Shown here: one piece after another, positions 1 through 10,864 of the stretch
How the letters are laid out: the number at the start of each line of letters is the position of its first letter
Position numbering within the stretch: position 1 is the first letter of the stretch
NCBI RefSeq assembly: GCF_009932335.1
Contig: NZ_BLJF01000001.1
Coordinates: 2,418,001-2,482,000 of the forward strand
DNA from: Pseudomonas asiatica
GTDB taxonomy: Bacteria > Pseudomonadota > Gammaproteobacteria > Pseudomonadales > Pseudomonadaceae
Reading direction: 5' to 3'
DNA length: 64,000 bases
Notes under the pieces: generated by a model
Seen by the model: the letters and a program-made list of their open reading frames with translations, nothing else
What the model was told of the DNA's origin: nothing
The model's database searches: none
Translations under genes and position numbers: made by a program

Positions 1-4
1 GCTG

Positions 5-958
5 GTGCGCGACAACGGCTCGCTGTTCGTGGTCACCCGGATCATCCTGCATGCCCTGCTTTGGGGGATCTCGCTGACCCTGATCCCGGGCTTTGCCGGC
101 TGGTACCTGCTGAGGCGCCGCCCACTCAAGCGCATCCGCGCGATCCAGGCCCAGGCCGAACTGATCGTCGCCGGTGACCTTACCCACCGCCTGCCGCTGT
201 CGGCCCGGCGCGACGAGCTGGACATGCTGGCAGCCATCGTCAACGCCATGCTCGACCGCATCGAGCGGCTGATGCACGAGGTCAAGGGCGTGTGTGACAA
301 CATCGCCCACGACCTGCGCACCCCGCTCACGCGCCTGCGCGCCCAGCTGTACCGCATTCGCCAGCAAAGTGACGCTGACTCCACCCAGGCCGAGGCACTG
401 GACCAGGCCATTAGCGAAACCGACACCCTGATGGCGCGTTTTCGCGGGTTGTTGCGCATCAGCGAACTGGAAGACCGCCAGCGGCGGGCCGGTTTCGTCC
501 AGCTTGACCCGCACGAGTTGCTGGTCGAGCTGCACGACTTCTACCTGCCGTTGGCAGAAGATGGCGGCATCCGCCTGGAACTGCAGCAGCCGGCCGAACT
601 GCCGGCATTGCATGGTGACCGCGAACTGCTGTTCGAGGCACTGGCCAACCTGGTGGGCAACGGCATCAAGTTCACGCCCGAGGGTGGGCTGGTGCGGATA
701 GCGGCGACGCAGGACGACAAAGGGCTGCACCTGGCCATCGAGGACAGCGGGCCGGGTATTCCGGAAGAGGAACGTGCGGCAGTGCTGAAGCGCTTCTACC
801 GTAGCGATGAAGGCCACCGCCATGCGGGGTTCGGGCTGGGGTTGTCGATCGTTGCGGCGATCGTCGACCTGCATGGGTTCGGGCTGGAAGTGGGGGAAAG
901 CGAGCTGGGTGGGGCGAGGCTGGTACTGCACTGCCCGCTCGCCGGGCTAGCCAAATAG
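5..958 (+). CDS. sensor histidine kinase, C-terminal part (cut by window start)
   Basis: This is the carboxy-terminal part of a membrane sensor kinase; the reading frame is open at the window edge, so the GTG at position 5 is not a credible start. What is visible is a transmembrane helix (about residues 10-36), a HAMP linker, a HisKA domain with the phospho-acceptor histidine in IAHDLRTPLTRL (about residue 102), and an HATPase domain with EDSGPGIP and GFGLGLSIV boxes. The protein would phosphorylate a partner response regulator, presumably encoded just upstream and outside the window. The signal cannot be told because the periplasmic sensor part is missing. It converges with cysS across a REP pair. 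Confidence 0.9.
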   Translation: MRDNGSLFVVTRIILHALLWGISLTLIPGFAGWYLLRRRPLKRIRAIQAQAELIVAGDLTHRLPLSARRDELDMLAAIVNAMLDRIERLMHEVKGVCDNIAHDLRTPLTRLRAQLYRIRQQSDADSTQAEALDQAISETDTLMARFRGLLRISELEDRQRRAGFVQLDPHELLVELHDFYLPLAEDGGIRLELQQPAELPALHGDRELLFEALANLVGNGIKFTPEGGLVRIAATQDDKGLHLAIEDSGPGIPEEERAAVLKRFYRSDEGHRHAGFGLGLSIVAAIVDLHGFGLEVGESELGGARLVLHCPLAGLAK

Positions 959-961
959 AAG

Positions 962-1083
962 CTGGGGCCGCTATGCGGCCCATCGCCGGCAAGCCAGCTC
1001 CCACAGGGACTGCGCAGTTCTTCAGTATTGCGCGGTTCCTGTGGGAGCTGGCTTGCCGGCGATGGGCTGCGCAGCAGCCCCAA
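962..1083. repeat. REP pair (inverted), type CATCGCCGGCAAGCCAGCTC
   Basis: Two copies of a REP sequence lie head to head: CATCGCCGGCAAGCCAGCTC near 981-1000 and its reverse complement near 1041-1063, with further pairing of the flanking GGGGCCGC-type bases. It sits between two convergent genes, where such elements commonly act as transcription end or mRNA-stabilising hairpins; that role is inferred. Confidence 0.85.
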
Positions 1084-1092
1084 TGACATCGA

Positions 1093-2475
1093 TCAGTCGG
1101 CCAGACGCCAGGTAGTCCCACCCTTGCCGTCTTCCAGCACCACACCCATGGCGGTCAGCTGGTCGCGAATGCGGTCGGACTCGGCCCAGTTCTTGTCCGC
1201 ACGCGCCTGCAGGCGCGCCTGGATCAAGCCCTCGACCTCAGCGGCATCCACCTTGCCTTCGGCCCCTGCACGCAGGAAGTCATCGGCTTCCAGCTGCAGC
1301 ACACCCAGCACGTCACCCAGCTCGCGCAGGCGACCTGCCAGGCCGGCAGCAGCCTCCACGTCGCTTTCGCGCAGGCGGTTGATCTCGCGCACCAGGTCGA
1401 ACAGCACGGCGCAGGCTTCGGGGGTGCCGAAGTCGTCGTTCATGGCCACGCTGAAGCGCTCGACAAACTCTTCGCCACCCTTGGCCGCCACCCGTGGCAA
1501 GCCACGCAGGGCGTGGTAGAAGCGCTCCAGCGCGCCCTTGGCGTCGCGCAGGCTGTCTTCCGAGTAGTTGATCGCGCTGCGGTAGTGGCTGGCCACCAGC
1601 AGGTAGCGCACCACTTCCGGGTGATACTTCTCGAGCACGTCGCGAATGGTGAAGAAGTTGTTCAACGACTTGGACATCTTCTCGCCATTGATACGAATCA
1701 TGCCGCAGTGCATCCAGGCGTTTGCGTACTGCTTGCCGGTGGCCGCCTCGCTCTGGGCGATCTCGTTCTCGTGGTGCGGGAACTCCAGGTCGCTACCGCC
1801 GCCGTGGATGTCGAAGCTTTCACCCAGGCAGCAGGTGGACATCACCGAGCACTCGATGTGCCAGCCCGGACGCCCCGGGCCCCATGGCGACTCCCAGCTC
1901 GGCTCGCCCGGCTTGACGCCCTTCCACAGCACGAAGTCCAGCGGGTCCTGCTTGGCTTCGTCGACCTCGATACGGGCACCGATGCGCAGGTCTTCGATCT
2001 TCTTGCGCGACAGCTTGCCGTAGCCGACGAACTTGCCGACGCGGTAGTACACGTCACCATTGCCCGGGGCATAGGCATAACCCTTGTCGATCAGGGTCTG
2101 GATCATCGCGTGCATGCCGGCGATATGGTCGGTGGCACGCGGCTCCTGGTCCGGCGGCAGGATGTTCAGGCGGCGCTCGTCTTCGTGCATCGCGTCGATC
2201 ATGCGGGCGGTCAGGGCATCGAAGCTTTCGCCGTTCTCGTTGGCCCGGTTGATGATCTTGTCATCGATGTCGGTGATGTTGCGCACGTAGGTCAGCTCGT
2301 AGCCGCTCTTGCGCAGCCAGCGGGTGACCAGGTCGAAGGCCACCATGCTGCGGCCATGGCCCAGGTGGCAGTAGTCGTACACGGTCATGCCGCACACGTA
2401 CATGCGCACCTTGTTGCCATCCAGCGGCTTGAAGGTTTCCTTCGTTTTGCTCAGCGTGTTGTAGATGGTAAGCAC
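1093..2475 (-). CDS. cysS: cysteinyl-tRNA synthetase
   Basis: Charges tRNA-Cys with cysteine in the cytoplasm; class I synthetase of 460 residues, the usual length. The HIGH-type motif reads HLGH (in CHLGHGRSM, about residue 38), and the KMSKS loop is intact in [11 protein letters not shown]. The zinc-site context near [10 protein letters not shown] and [11 protein letters not shown] is present. Translation starts with GTG at 2475; no closer ATG fits the conserved amino terminus [12 protein letters not shown]. The gene begins 10 bases after glnS ends, so the two synthetases are almost certainly cotranscribed, glnS first. An REP pair follows the stop. Confidence 0.97.
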   Translation of the reverse strand: MLTIYNTLSKTKETFKPLDGNKVRMYVCGMTVYDYCHLGHGRSMVAFDLVTRWLRKSGYELTYVRNITDIDDKIINRANENGESFDALTARMIDAMHEDERRLNILPPDQEPRATDHIAGMHAMIQTLIDKGYAYAPGNGDVYYRVGKFVGYGKLSRKKIEDLRIGARIEVDEAKQDPLDFVLWKGVKPGEPSWESPWGPGRPGWHIECSVMSTCCLGESFDIHGGGSDLEFPHHENEIAQSEAATGKQYANAWMHCGMIRINGEKMSKSLNNFFTIRDVLEKYHPEVVRYLLVASHYRSAINYSEDSLRDAKGALERFYHALRGLPRVAAKGGEEFVERFSVAMNDDFGTPEACAVLFDLVREINRLRESDVEAAAGLAGRLRELGDVLGVLQLEADDFLRAGAEGKVDAAEVEGLIQARLQARADKNWAESDRIRDQLTAMGVVLEDGKGGTTWRLAD

Positions 2476-2484
2476 GGCGGTTCC

Positions 2485-4188
2485 TCAGCTGCCCCAGGAG
2501 TCACGCAGGGTGACAGTGCGGTTGAACACCGGGCGGCCCGGCTGGCTGTCCTTCAGGTCGGCGCAGAAGTAGCCTTCGCGTTCGAACTGGAAACGGTCCT
2601 CGGGCTGCGCCTGGGCCAGCGACGGCTCGGCGCGGCAGCCGCTGAGCACCTGCAGCGAGCCTGGGTTGATGTTGTCCAGGAAGCTGCCGCCCTCCTCGGT
2701 CTTTTCCGGGTTCGGCGAGCGGAACAGGCGGTCGTACAGGCGCACTTCGCACTCGATGCTGCCCTCGGCCGGTACCCAGTGGATCACGCCCTTGACCTTG
2801 CGGCCTTCCGGGTTCTTGCCCAGGGTGTCCGGGTCGTACGAGCAGCGCAGCTCGACGATGTTGCCGTCGGCATCCTTGATCGCCTCGTCGGCGCGGATCA
2901 CGTAGCTGCCGCGCAGGCGCACTTCACCGGCCGGTTCCAGGCGCTTGTAGCCCTTCGGCGGCTCTTCCATGAAGTCGTCGCGGTCGATGTACAGTTCACG
3001 GGAGAACGGCAGCACGCGCACGCCCATGTCTTCCTTCGGGTGGCGCGGCAGTTCGAGCTGCTCGACCTGGCCTTCCGGATAGTTGGTTATGACCACCTTC
3101 AGCGGGCGCAGCACGCACATGGCGCGCGGTGCGGTGCGGTCCAGGTCGTCACGAATGCTGAACTCGAGCATCGACATGTCGACCACGCCGTCGGAACGGT
3201 TGGTGCCGATCATTTCGCAGAAGTTGCGGATCGAAGCCGGGGTGTAGCCACGGCGACGGAAGCCGGACAGGGTCGACATGCGTGGGTCGTCCCAGCCTTC
3301 GACGTGCTTTTCGTCGACCAGCTGCTTGAGCTTGCGCTTGGACGTGATGGTGTAGTTCAGGTTCAGGCGGCTGAACTCGTACTGGCGCGGGTGCGCCGGC
3401 ACCGGCAGGTTGTCGAGGAACCAGTCGTACAGCGGACGATGGCCTTCGAACTCCAGGGTGCAGATCGAATGGGTGATGCCCTCGATGGCGTCCGACTGGC
3501 CGTGGGTGAAGTCGTAGTTCGGGTAGATGCACCACTTGTCACCGGTCTGGTGGTGGTGGGCATGGCGGATACGGTACAGGATCGGGTCACGCAGGTTCAT
3601 GTTCGGCGAGGCCATGTCGATCTTGGCCCGCAGCACGCGCTCGCCATCCTTGAACTCGCCGGCCTTCATGCGCGCGAACAGGTCGAGGTTCTCGTCAACG
3701 CTGCGCTCGCGGAACGGGCTGTTCTTGCCCGGCTCCTTGAGGTTGCCACGGTATTCCTTGGCTTGCTCGGGGGTAAGGTCGCAGACGTAGGCCTTGCCAC
3801 GCTTGATCAGCTCGACCGCCCAGTCGTGCAGCTGGTCAAAGTAGTCGGAGGCGTAGCGCACATCGCCGGCCCAGTCGAAGCCCAGCCACTTGACATCGCT
3901 CTGGATGGCGTCGATGTACTCCTGGTCTTCCTTGGCCGGGTTGGTATCGTCGAAACGCAGGTGGCAGACGCCCCCGAATTCCTTGGCCAGGCCGAAGTTG
4001 ACGCAGATCGACTTGGCGTGACCGATGTGCAGGTAGCCATTGGGCTCCGGCGGGAAACGGGTGACGATGCTGCTGTGCTTGCCCGAGTCCAGGTCGGCCT
4101 GGATGATCGGCCGCAGGAAATTCGCAGGGACAGCGGGGGCGCCTTTGGCAGCGGCGTTGGGCGCGTTGTCGGCAGTGGGCTTGCTCAT
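2485..4188 (-). CDS. glnS: glutaminyl-tRNA synthetase
   Basis: Charges tRNA-Gln with glutamine; class I enzyme of 567 residues. The HIGH motif is in [14 protein letters not shown] near the amino terminus, and the second signature is TSKRKL (E. coli has MSKRKL; the T is probably a lineage variant). The reading frame is open up to 4263, but the ATG at 4188 is preferred because AAGGATCCT precedes it and because the short amino-terminal tail SKPTADNAP is typical of pseudomonad GlnRS. It diverges from ppiB and is followed directly by cysS. Confidence 0.96.
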   Translation of the reverse strand: MSKPTADNAPNAAAKGAPAVPANFLRPIIQADLDSGKHSSIVTRFPPEPNGYLHIGHAKSICVNFGLAKEFGGVCHLRFDDTNPAKEDQEYIDAIQSDVKWLGFDWAGDVRYASDYFDQLHDWAVELIKRGKAYVCDLTPEQAKEYRGNLKEPGKNSPFRERSVDENLDLFARMKAGEFKDGERVLRAKIDMASPNMNLRDPILYRIRHAHHHQTGDKWCIYPNYDFTHGQSDAIEGITHSICTLEFEGHRPLYDWFLDNLPVPAHPRQYEFSRLNLNYTITSKRKLKQLVDEKHVEGWDDPRMSTLSGFRRRGYTPASIRNFCEMIGTNRSDGVVDMSMLEFSIRDDLDRTAPRAMCVLRPLKVVITNYPEGQVEQLELPRHPKEDMGVRVLPFSRELYIDRDDFMEEPPKGYKRLEPAGEVRLRGSYVIRADEAIKDADGNIVELRCSYDPDTLGKNPEGRKVKGVIHWVPAEGSIECEVRLYDRLFRSPNPEKTEEGGSFLDNINPGSLQVLSGCRAEPSLAQAQPEDRFQFEREGYFCADLKDSQPGRPVFNRTVTLRDSWGS

Positions 4189-4435
4189 AGGATCCTTGAA
4201 TGCACGTGTCCGGCCTGGGTAGGCCGATTGAATCAAAGGGCCTATCATAGCCGAAGCAGTCAAGCTGCTGACAGTCGGGCCCGGACAAACTGGCGTGATT
4301 TATCACGGCTTTTTGCCGCAGCCTGGCAAAATGGCCAGTGCGCGCCATGTGTCGCGATCGCCTGATCCTGCGTCAGGTGATGACCCGCGCCCTGCGCACC
4401 CTAATTCCGATTGCCTTGAAAGAGCGAGTTTCAGC

Positions 4436-4936
4436 ATGTCCAAAGTCAAACTGAGCACCAACCACGGCGACATCGTCCTGCAACTGGACGCCGAGAAAGC
4501 GCCGCTGACTACCGAAAACTTCGTTCAGTACGTCAAGGACGGCCACTACAATGGCACCGTGTTCCACCGCGTGATCAAGGGCTTCATGATCCAGGGCGGC
4601 GGCTTCGAGCCTGGCATGAGCCAGAAGAAGACCCGCGCCAGCATCCAGAACGAAGCCGACAACGGCCTGAAGAACAAGAAGTACAGCATCGCCATGGCCC
4701 GTACCATGGAGCCGCACTCCGCCTCGGCGCAGTTCTTCATCAACTCGTCCGACAACGACTTCCTCAACCACAGCGGCAAGAACGTTCAGGGCTGGGGCTA
4801 CGCGGTATTCGGCGAAGTGATCGAAGGCCGTGAAATCGTCGACGCCATCGAAAAGGTCGCCACCGGTTCCAAGGCTGGCCACCAGGACGTGCCGAAGGAC
4901 GACGTGATCATCGAGAAAGCCGAGATCGTTGAGTGA
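4436..4936 (+). CDS. ppiB: peptidyl-prolyl cis-trans isomerase B (cyclophilin)
   Basis: A cytoplasmic cyclophilin of 166 residues that speeds proline isomerisation during folding; there is no signal peptide. The cyclophilin core is clear: [13 protein letters not shown] (active-site arginine and surrounding residues), [17 protein letters not shown] and a C-terminal VFGEVIEG. The frame is open from 4295, but the ATG at 4436 gives the standard start [11 protein letters not shown]. It overlaps lpxH by four bases (GTGA), so the two are translationally coupled. Confidence 0.96.
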   Translation: MSKVKLSTNHGDIVLQLDAEKAPLTTENFVQYVKDGHYNGTVFHRVIKGFMIQGGGFEPGMSQKKTRASIQNEADNGLKNKKYSIAMARTMEPHSASAQFFINSSDNDFLNHSGKNVQGWGYAVFGEVIEGREIVDAIEKVATGSKAGHQDVPKDDVIIEKAEIVE

Positions 4937-5655
4937 TCCTGCTGATCTCCGATCTGCACTTGCAAGAAGAACGCCCGGACATTACCCGGGCGTTTCTTGA
5001 TCTGCTCGATGGCCGTGCCCGCCACGCCAAGGCGTTGTACATCCTTGGCGACTTTTTCGAAGCCTGGATCGGCGACGATGCCATGACGCCCTTCCAGCAG
5101 TCGGTCTGCCAGGCCATGCGTCGGCTGAGCGACAGCGGCACGGCCATCTACCTGATGCATGGCAACCGTGATTTCCTGATCGGCCAAGCCTTCTGCGACG
5201 CTGCGGGCTGCACGTTGCTGCACGACCCCAGCGTGATCGAGCTGGGTGGCGAGCAGGTGCTGCTGATGCATGGCGATACCTTGTGCACCCGCGACCTGGC
5301 CTACATGAAAATGCGCCGCTTGCTGCGCAACCCGCTGAGCCTGTGGGTGTTGCGGCACCTGCCGCTGTCGGCCCGCTACAAGCTGGCACGCAAGCTACGC
5401 AGCGAAAGCCGCTCGCAAACGCGGATGAAGTCCACCGAGATCGTCGATGTCACGCCAGAGGAAGTGCCGAAGGTAATGGCGGCGCATGGTGTACGTACCT
5501 TGGTGCATGGGCATACCCATCGGCCGGCGATACACAAGCTGGTGGTCGACGGGCAACCGGCACGGCGTATCGTGCTGGGCGACTGGGACCGCCGAGGCTG
5601 GGCCTTGCAGGTTGACGAGCAAGGCTTTCAGCTGGCGCCGTTCGAGTTTTCCTGA
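4933..5655 (+). CDS. lpxH: UDP-2,3-diacylglucosamine hydrolase
   Basis: Fourth step of lipid A synthesis: splits UDP-2,3-diacylglucosamine to lipid X and UMP at the inner face of the cytoplasmic membrane. The 240-residue protein carries the calcineurin-like metallophosphatase signature: DLHL (about residue 7), [11 protein letters not shown] (about 37), GNRDF (about 78), a following HGD and the terminal GHTHRP. The GTG start overlaps the ppiB stop. A REP pair separates it from the convergent acylase gene. Confidence 0.96.
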   Translation: MILLISDLHLQEERPDITRAFLDLLDGRARHAKALYILGDFFEAWIGDDAMTPFQQSVCQAMRRLSDSGTAIYLMHGNRDFLIGQAFCDAAGCTLLHDPSVIELGGEQVLLMHGDTLCTRDLAYMKMRRLLRNPLSLWVLRHLPLSARYKLARKLRSESRSQTRMKSTEIVDVTPEEVPKVMAAHGVRTLVHGHTHRPAIHKLVVDGQPARRIVLGDWDRRGWALQVDEQGFQLAPFEFS

Positions 5656-5671
5656 CCGACCGAGGCACCTT

Positions 5672-5760
5672 CTTCGCGGGCATGCCCGCTCCCACAGGTA
5701 CTGCACCAGGGCTACAAGCGGTGCGGTACCTGTGGGAGCGGGCGAGCCCGCGATGAGGCC
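5672..5760. repeat. REP pair (inverted), type GCGGGC-N-GCCCGCTCCCACAGG
   Basis: Left arm CTTCGCGGGCATGCCCGCTC (from 5672) and right arm with GAGCGGGCGAGCCCGCGA (ending near 5753) face each other across a short loop. It lies between the ends of lpxH and the acylase gene and could terminate transcription from both sides. Confidence 0.85.
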
Positions 5761-5768
5761 GGTATGCC

Positions 5769-8081
5769 CTACTGCTGGACCACCGCCCCCTTGTCCCCCT
5801 CACTGATCACCACTTCCCGGTACTCCGGGTCAGCCTTGATCTGCGCCTCGGTAAATGGAATCACCGCCAGTTGCCCGGCTGCAAACGCCTTGGTCTGGTC
5901 ACTGGCATGCACCGAAGCCGCTTCACTGGACTGGGAAAACGCCAGCAGCCCACGGGCCTCTGGCCCCTGGTCGGTAAAACTGACCAGTTGCAGGTAGCTG
6001 GTACCACTGACCACCAACCGCTTGCCCTGCCCATGCGGCACACTGTAGATCGCGTTGTACACGCCCAACGCCTGCGGGCCACCCGGCACCGGCGTACCAT
6101 CGCCCGCCTGTTGCACCTGCCCCCAACGCACCTCCCCTGCCATACCGCTGTCACGCACCTGCTCGAGCGACGCCAATGCGGCCTGATGCAACAGCTTGCG
6201 CACGGCCGCCTGCTCGACCGCCAACCCGCGCGGGGTGTGCTGCGGATCGGCAGGGTCAAAGGCCACCCGCCAGCTTTGCGGGTGCTCGGCCAGGGCATCG
6301 TACAGGTTCTGGAAATGTATCAGCCCAATGCCACTGTCCAGGTCAGCCTTGCCATTCCAGGCCGCCAGGCTGCTGCATACGGCCCGCACATCCGCCTCGG
6401 CGCCCTTGCACCACTGCAGCAGGTCAGGCAGCAGCAGGCTGGCCAGGTAGACCTCGTCATCGGTCACCATGCGCTGCAGGTCGTCAGCGCCCAGGCGGGC
6501 CGTACCCTGCAGGCGTTGCAGGGCAAAGCGGCCACGCATGCCCAGCGGCTGGTCACTGCGGCTGACCAGCGGCGAATAACCGGTCAGCGGCTGCGCCGGG
6601 TTGGCCATCCAGGCCGGGTCGTTGGAGTTCTGCACGAAATCCTCGCGTTCCAGGCTCGGCAGCAGCCGCGCAGGGAAAATCCCCGGCTGTGCGGCCTGCG
6701 CATCGACCTTCCACTGGCACGCGCTGCGTGAGCCATCCAGTACCACCAGGCGCCCCTGCGCCTGCGGGTTGCTGCACGCACTCAGCAGTTGCTGATCCAC
6801 ATAAGGCACCACTGACTGGTTCAGGTACAAGGCCTTGCCTGCCGGGTCTACCGCCAGCGTGTTGACCCAGGGAATACCCTGCAGCTGTTCGATCGAGCCT
6901 TTCAACGTAGCCAGGCTGTCGGCACGGTTGATCTGGTACCACTGCTGCAACACCCGGGTGTTCTCGAGGTTGGCGTCGCGCAGGCTGTAGGCAGCATGTG
7001 CATCCCAGTCCAGGCGCCCCGGCCATTGCACCACCGGGCCGAATTGCGAGCTGTAGACCTGGCGCTGCACCTGGCTCAGGCTGCCATCCTCGGCCTTTAC
7101 CGCAACACTGACGGTTTGCCGGGCCAACGGCAGCGACTTGCCATCGAGCAGGTAGCGGGTCGGGTCCTTGGGGTCGAGTTGCAGGCGGTACAGGGTGAAG
7201 TGATTCGACGTATCGACGGTGTGCGTCCAGGCCAGATGCTGGTTGAAGCCGATGTTGACCACCGGCAGGCCCGGCAATGCCGCCCCCATGACATCGAGCT
7301 GGCCGGGAATGGTCAGTTGCATCTGGTAGAAACGCATGCCGCCCATCCACGGGAAGTGCGGGTTGGCCAGCAACAGACCGCGGCCATTGGCCGAACGCCG
7401 GGCCCCGACAGCCACCGCATTGCTACCGCGCTCCGTGGCAAAACGCTGCTGCCTGGCCAGCGCCGCGGCAAACCCTGCCGGCGCCGGCTGGCTGGCCTGC
7501 GTTGGCGGTTGCGCCCCGGCCAGCGCTTCGACGAACTGCCCGACACCGCCTTCGGCGAGCAGCCGACGGGTCAGCCTGACCAGGTCCTCGCTGCTGATCG
7601 GCCGCAGCCACTCGCCAGTGCCACATTCGGCGGGCAACCCCTGGCTGCGGCGCTCGGCCAGCGCCCGGTTGAACCCGCTGGCATAACCTGCCAGCAGCGC
7701 CCGTACCGGCGCCGGCTGCGCCTGCAAGAACGCATCGACTGCCGCCGGAGTGTTGAGCCAGGTGAAGAATACGTCGCTGGCCAGGTTGTCACGCTGCTCA
7801 AGGGTCTTGCCCTTGGCACCGAAGTAGCGTGAGCGCTCGCCACTCACGGTCAGCACTTCATTGGCCAGCAGGCACAAGTTGTCCTGGGCGTAGGCGTAGC
7901 CGATGCCATAACCCAGGCCGCGCTCGTCCTTGGCCACGATGTGCGGCACACCGTAAGTGGTTCGGCGAATCTGCGCACTGGTATCGGCTGCGGCGGACTG
8001 CACCGGCACTGCGCCAACGCTGAAGGCTACCAGGGCGGCGGCCAGGCCAGCGCAAGTCATGGGACGGGAAAGTGGAAACAC
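5769..8081 (-). CDS. pvdQ: PvdQ-type penicillin-amidase-family acylase (periplasmic)
   Basis: An Ntn-hydrolase of about 770 residues, the length of PvdQ/QuiP acylases, which are cut into two chains around an autocatalytic serine. A signal peptide is visible (hydrophobic run before VGAVPVQSAAADT). The nucleophile is in RGSNAVAVGA, about residue 220, and the downstream LLANPHFPW and GFNQHLAWTHTVD blocks match the family. Known members remove the fatty-acid tail of pyoverdine precursors or cleave long-chain acyl-homoserine lactones; which applies here cannot be told from sequence. The frame opens with GTG at 8087; GTG 8081, preceded by GAGGAG, is slightly better, and ATG 8060 is a third choice. 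No pyoverdine gene is nearby. Confidence 0.85.
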   Translation of the reverse strand: MFPLSRPMTCAGLAAALVAFSVGAVPVQSAAADTSAQIRRTTYGVPHIVAKDERGLGYGIGYAYAQDNLCLLANEVLTVSGERSRYFGAKGKTLEQRDNLASDVFFTWLNTPAAVDAFLQAQPAPVRALLAGYASGFNRALAERRSQGLPAECGTGEWLRPISSEDLVRLTRRLLAEGGVGQFVEALAGAQPPTQASQPAPAGFAAALARQQRFATERGSNAVAVGARRSANGRGLLLANPHFPWMGGMRFYQMQLTIPGQLDVMGAALPGLPVVNIGFNQHLAWTHTVDTSNHFTLYRLQLDPKDPTRYLLDGKSLPLARQTVSVAVKAEDGSLSQVQRQVYSSQFGPVVQWPGRLDWDAHAAYSLRDANLENTRVLQQWYQINRADSLATLKGSIEQLQGIPWVNTLAVDPAGKALYLNQSVVPYVDQQLLSACSNPQAQGRLVVLDGSRSACQWKVDAQAAQPGIFPARLLPSLEREDFVQNSNDPAWMANPAQPLTGYSPLVSRSDQPLGMRGRFALQRLQGTARLGADDLQRMVTDDEVYLASLLLPDLLQWCKGAEADVRAVCSSLAAWNGKADLDSGIGLIHFQNLYDALAEHPQSWRVAFDPADPQHTPRGLAVEQAAVRKLLHQAALASLEQVRDSGMAGEVRWGQVQQAGDGTPVPGGPQALGVYNAIYSVPHGQGKRLVVSGTSYLQLVSFTDQGPEARGLLAFSQSSEAASVHASDQTKAFAAGQLAVIPFTEAQIKADPEYREVVISEGDKGAVVQQ

Positions 8082-8275
8082 AGGCACTCCTCGGCTTCGG
8101 GGATCATCCCGATCAGACGAATGGCCAAATGAAAATTTTACGTATTACAAGGCAATGGAACGTCTTGAACAGAACCAGATTTTTTTTGCGAGTGGGCTGC
8201 AGTTTTTCCGTTCTCATTCGTCCTAGTAAGTGAGGCACCCAAATTTCGGGTTCGTCCACGAAAAGGAGCATTCAC

Positions 8276-8650
8276 ATGTACAACCCGCAACCCTCGATCC
8301 AGGCTGGGCGCGTCCCAGGCAAAGCGCCCAGGGAACAGGACGTTTTTGCTGACGAACGCATCGGCAACGAACAGATCCGCGAGCTGTTGCGCAGTTTCGG
8401 CCTGCGTACCAGTCTGATCCGCCTCAAGGTCATCGATGCCTTGCACGCCGCCGACCGCAATGGCCGCAGCATTGGCGTGCGCGGCGTGCACGCGCAGCTG
8501 GAACAGCTGGATATCCCGCTGTCGTTCCTCAGCGTGCGCGAAGTGCTCAAGCGGCTGTGCAGCGAGGGCGTCATCCAGCTGGGCAGCGACAAATGCTACA
8601 GCCTCGCCCCCCAGGCGCGCGCCGTGCTGGAACGAACGCCTTTGCGCTGA
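8276..8650 (+). CDS. Fur-like winged-helix protein lacking the metal-binding domain
   Basis: A 124-residue protein. Residues about 35-115 resemble the DNA-binding half of Fur regulators: GLRTSLIRLKVIDAL, then a helix-turn-helix with VRGVHAQLEQLDIPLSFLSV and REVLKRLCSEGVIQLG, matching the helix order of Fur (GL..T..R..IL.. and TVYRVL). The histidine- and cysteine-rich dimerisation and metal-sensing half of true Fur proteins is absent, since the protein ends shortly after the wing. AAAGGAGCATTCAC precedes the ATG. It may be a DNA-binding protein responding to something other than metal. The assignment rests on pattern alone. Confidence 0.6.
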   Translation: MYNPQPSIQAGRVPGKAPREQDVFADERIGNEQIRELLRSFGLRTSLIRLKVIDALHAADRNGRSIGVRGVHAQLEQLDIPLSFLSVREVLKRLCSEGVIQLGSDKCYSLAPQARAVLERTPLR

Positions 8651-8686
8651 GCGCATGGCCGGCCATACCTGGCCGGCCAGCCAAAG

Positions 8687-8875
8687 TCAGGGTTTGACCT
8701 TGCGCCGCAGGATGCCGTTGATCACCACGACCACCACGGCGATGGCGATGGCCAGCATCTGGAAGGTCTGCTCACTGATCGTGCCCTGCTTCTGCAGGTG
8801 GGACAGGCCCAGCATCAGGCCCAGTACCACCAGGATGATCAGAAGGGAGTATTTGAGGCGCTGCACGTGTGTCAT
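8687..8875 (-). CDS. small two-helix membrane protein
   Basis: A 62-residue protein with two predicted transmembrane helices: LLIILVVLGLMLGL (about residues 10-24) and MLAIAIAVVVVVINGIL (about 40-56), and a basic tail RRKVKP. AAGGAACC-type purine-rich bases precede the start. No enzymatic motif is visible and I do not recognise a function. It stands alone between two convergent or divergent neighbours. Confidence 0.7.
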   Translation of the reverse strand: MTHVQRLKYSLLIILVVLGLMLGLSHLQKQGTISEQTFQMLAIAIAVVVVVINGILRRKVKP

Positions 8876-9026
8876 CGAAGGTTCCTTGCAACATCAGGGG
8901 CAAATGGCTCGCAACGAGCCGCGGCAATGATACAACGGCCACCGGCCCCGGCGCTGCATTTCCTGCTGGGTGGGTCGGCGCCTGCCTGAAAGCATGGGGC
9001 TCCCAAGCACCCACGCCGGAGGCACC

Positions 9027-9485
9027 ATGTACAAACCCCTTCTGTTCGCGTCGCTATTGCTGACCCCCTTTTCCCTTCATGCGCTGGACACCCGCCAGAC
9101 CTCGGCCGAGCAACTGCTCGAACTGGGCCGCGAACTGGCTGCCCAAGCTGGCGCCAGCCAATGGCAACAACTGTGGCAGCGCGTGCGCCAGGCCGGTTAC
9201 CTGCAGGCAAAAGGTGCGTCGGTGCATTTCACTGCCCCCCAGGCGCAACTGCCAGAGCTGGCCCGGCAAACCCTGGCCCAGGCCGACCGGGTACAAGCGC
9301 AACAGCAGACCCAGGCACTGTATCGCCGCCGCTTTGCCGACCAGGTCATCGGCCAGCGTGACGGGCAGCCGCTGCATGCCCTGTGCCTGCTGGTCGATTG
9401 GCGCACGCTGCCACAAGGCATGCGCGACTCCCCTCAGGCCTACCTGCGCAGCGCCAGCCTGTTGAGCAGCTATCCGTGTGATTGA
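9027..9485 (+). CDS. exported protein of unknown function
   Basis: A 152-residue protein with a signal peptide (MYKPLLFASLLLTPFSLHAL, cut after HA). The ATG at 9027 follows GGAGGCACC; the frame is open to 8970, but only this start gives a signal peptide. The mature part is rich in glutamine, alanine and leucine and looks helical, with repeated Q-L and Q-T runs and a single late pair of cysteines (LCLLVDW and YPCD at the end) that could form a disulfide. No family was recognised. Probably periplasmic. Confidence 0.7.
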   Translation: MYKPLLFASLLLTPFSLHALDTRQTSAEQLLELGRELAAQAGASQWQQLWQRVRQAGYLQAKGASVHFTAPQAQLPELARQTLAQADRVQAQQQTQALYRRRFADQVIGQRDGQPLHALCLLVDWRTLPQGMRDSPQAYLRSASLLSSYPCD

Positions 9486-9524
9486 TGGTTATCACACCCT
9501 GCGCGCAACACAAGGAGTGAGCTG

Positions 9525-9638
9525 ATGGGAAATCACCCGCTACAGCCAGATGTTGAAGCCATGTCCTACAACGCCGGATATCGCTGCCTGCAAAACCTGT
9601 TCGCGGAAGCTACAACCCCCAACCCATATGCCGCCTAG
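9525..9638 (+). CDS. possible small ORF, 37 residues
   Basis: A 38-codon frame starts with ATG at 9525, 8 bases after AAGGAG, and ends with TAG at 9636-9638. The product begins MGNHPLQPDVEAMSYNAGYR and ends in NPYAA. It has no membrane segment or known motif. The strong ribosome-binding site is the only positive evidence. It lies 98 bases ahead of the Mor-family gene and could be a leader peptide or the first gene of that cluster. Confidence 0.4.
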   Translation: MGNHPLQPDVEAMSYNAGYRCLQNLFAEATTPNPYAA

Positions 9639-9736
9639 CGACATGCCTCGGCTGTCACAGAAAATCCAGTCACACCTTCGACATAACGCCGCTGGTGATC
9701 GGGTAGCACAGCCCATCCGTCCCGAAGGAGCGCCAT

Positions 9737-10841
<1,105 letters not shown>

Positions 10842-10864
10842 GACGCACCTCCCTGCCCCGAACA

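Noticed and set aside
3300..3360. GlnRS second signature reads TSKRKL where E. coli has MSKRKL
   Set aside because: The rest of the enzyme is intact, and the change is most likely normal for this lineage.
1513..4365. 950-residue plus-strand frame opposite cysS and glnS
   Set aside because: It is antisense to two certain genes, is a product of high G+C third positions, and resembles no protein.
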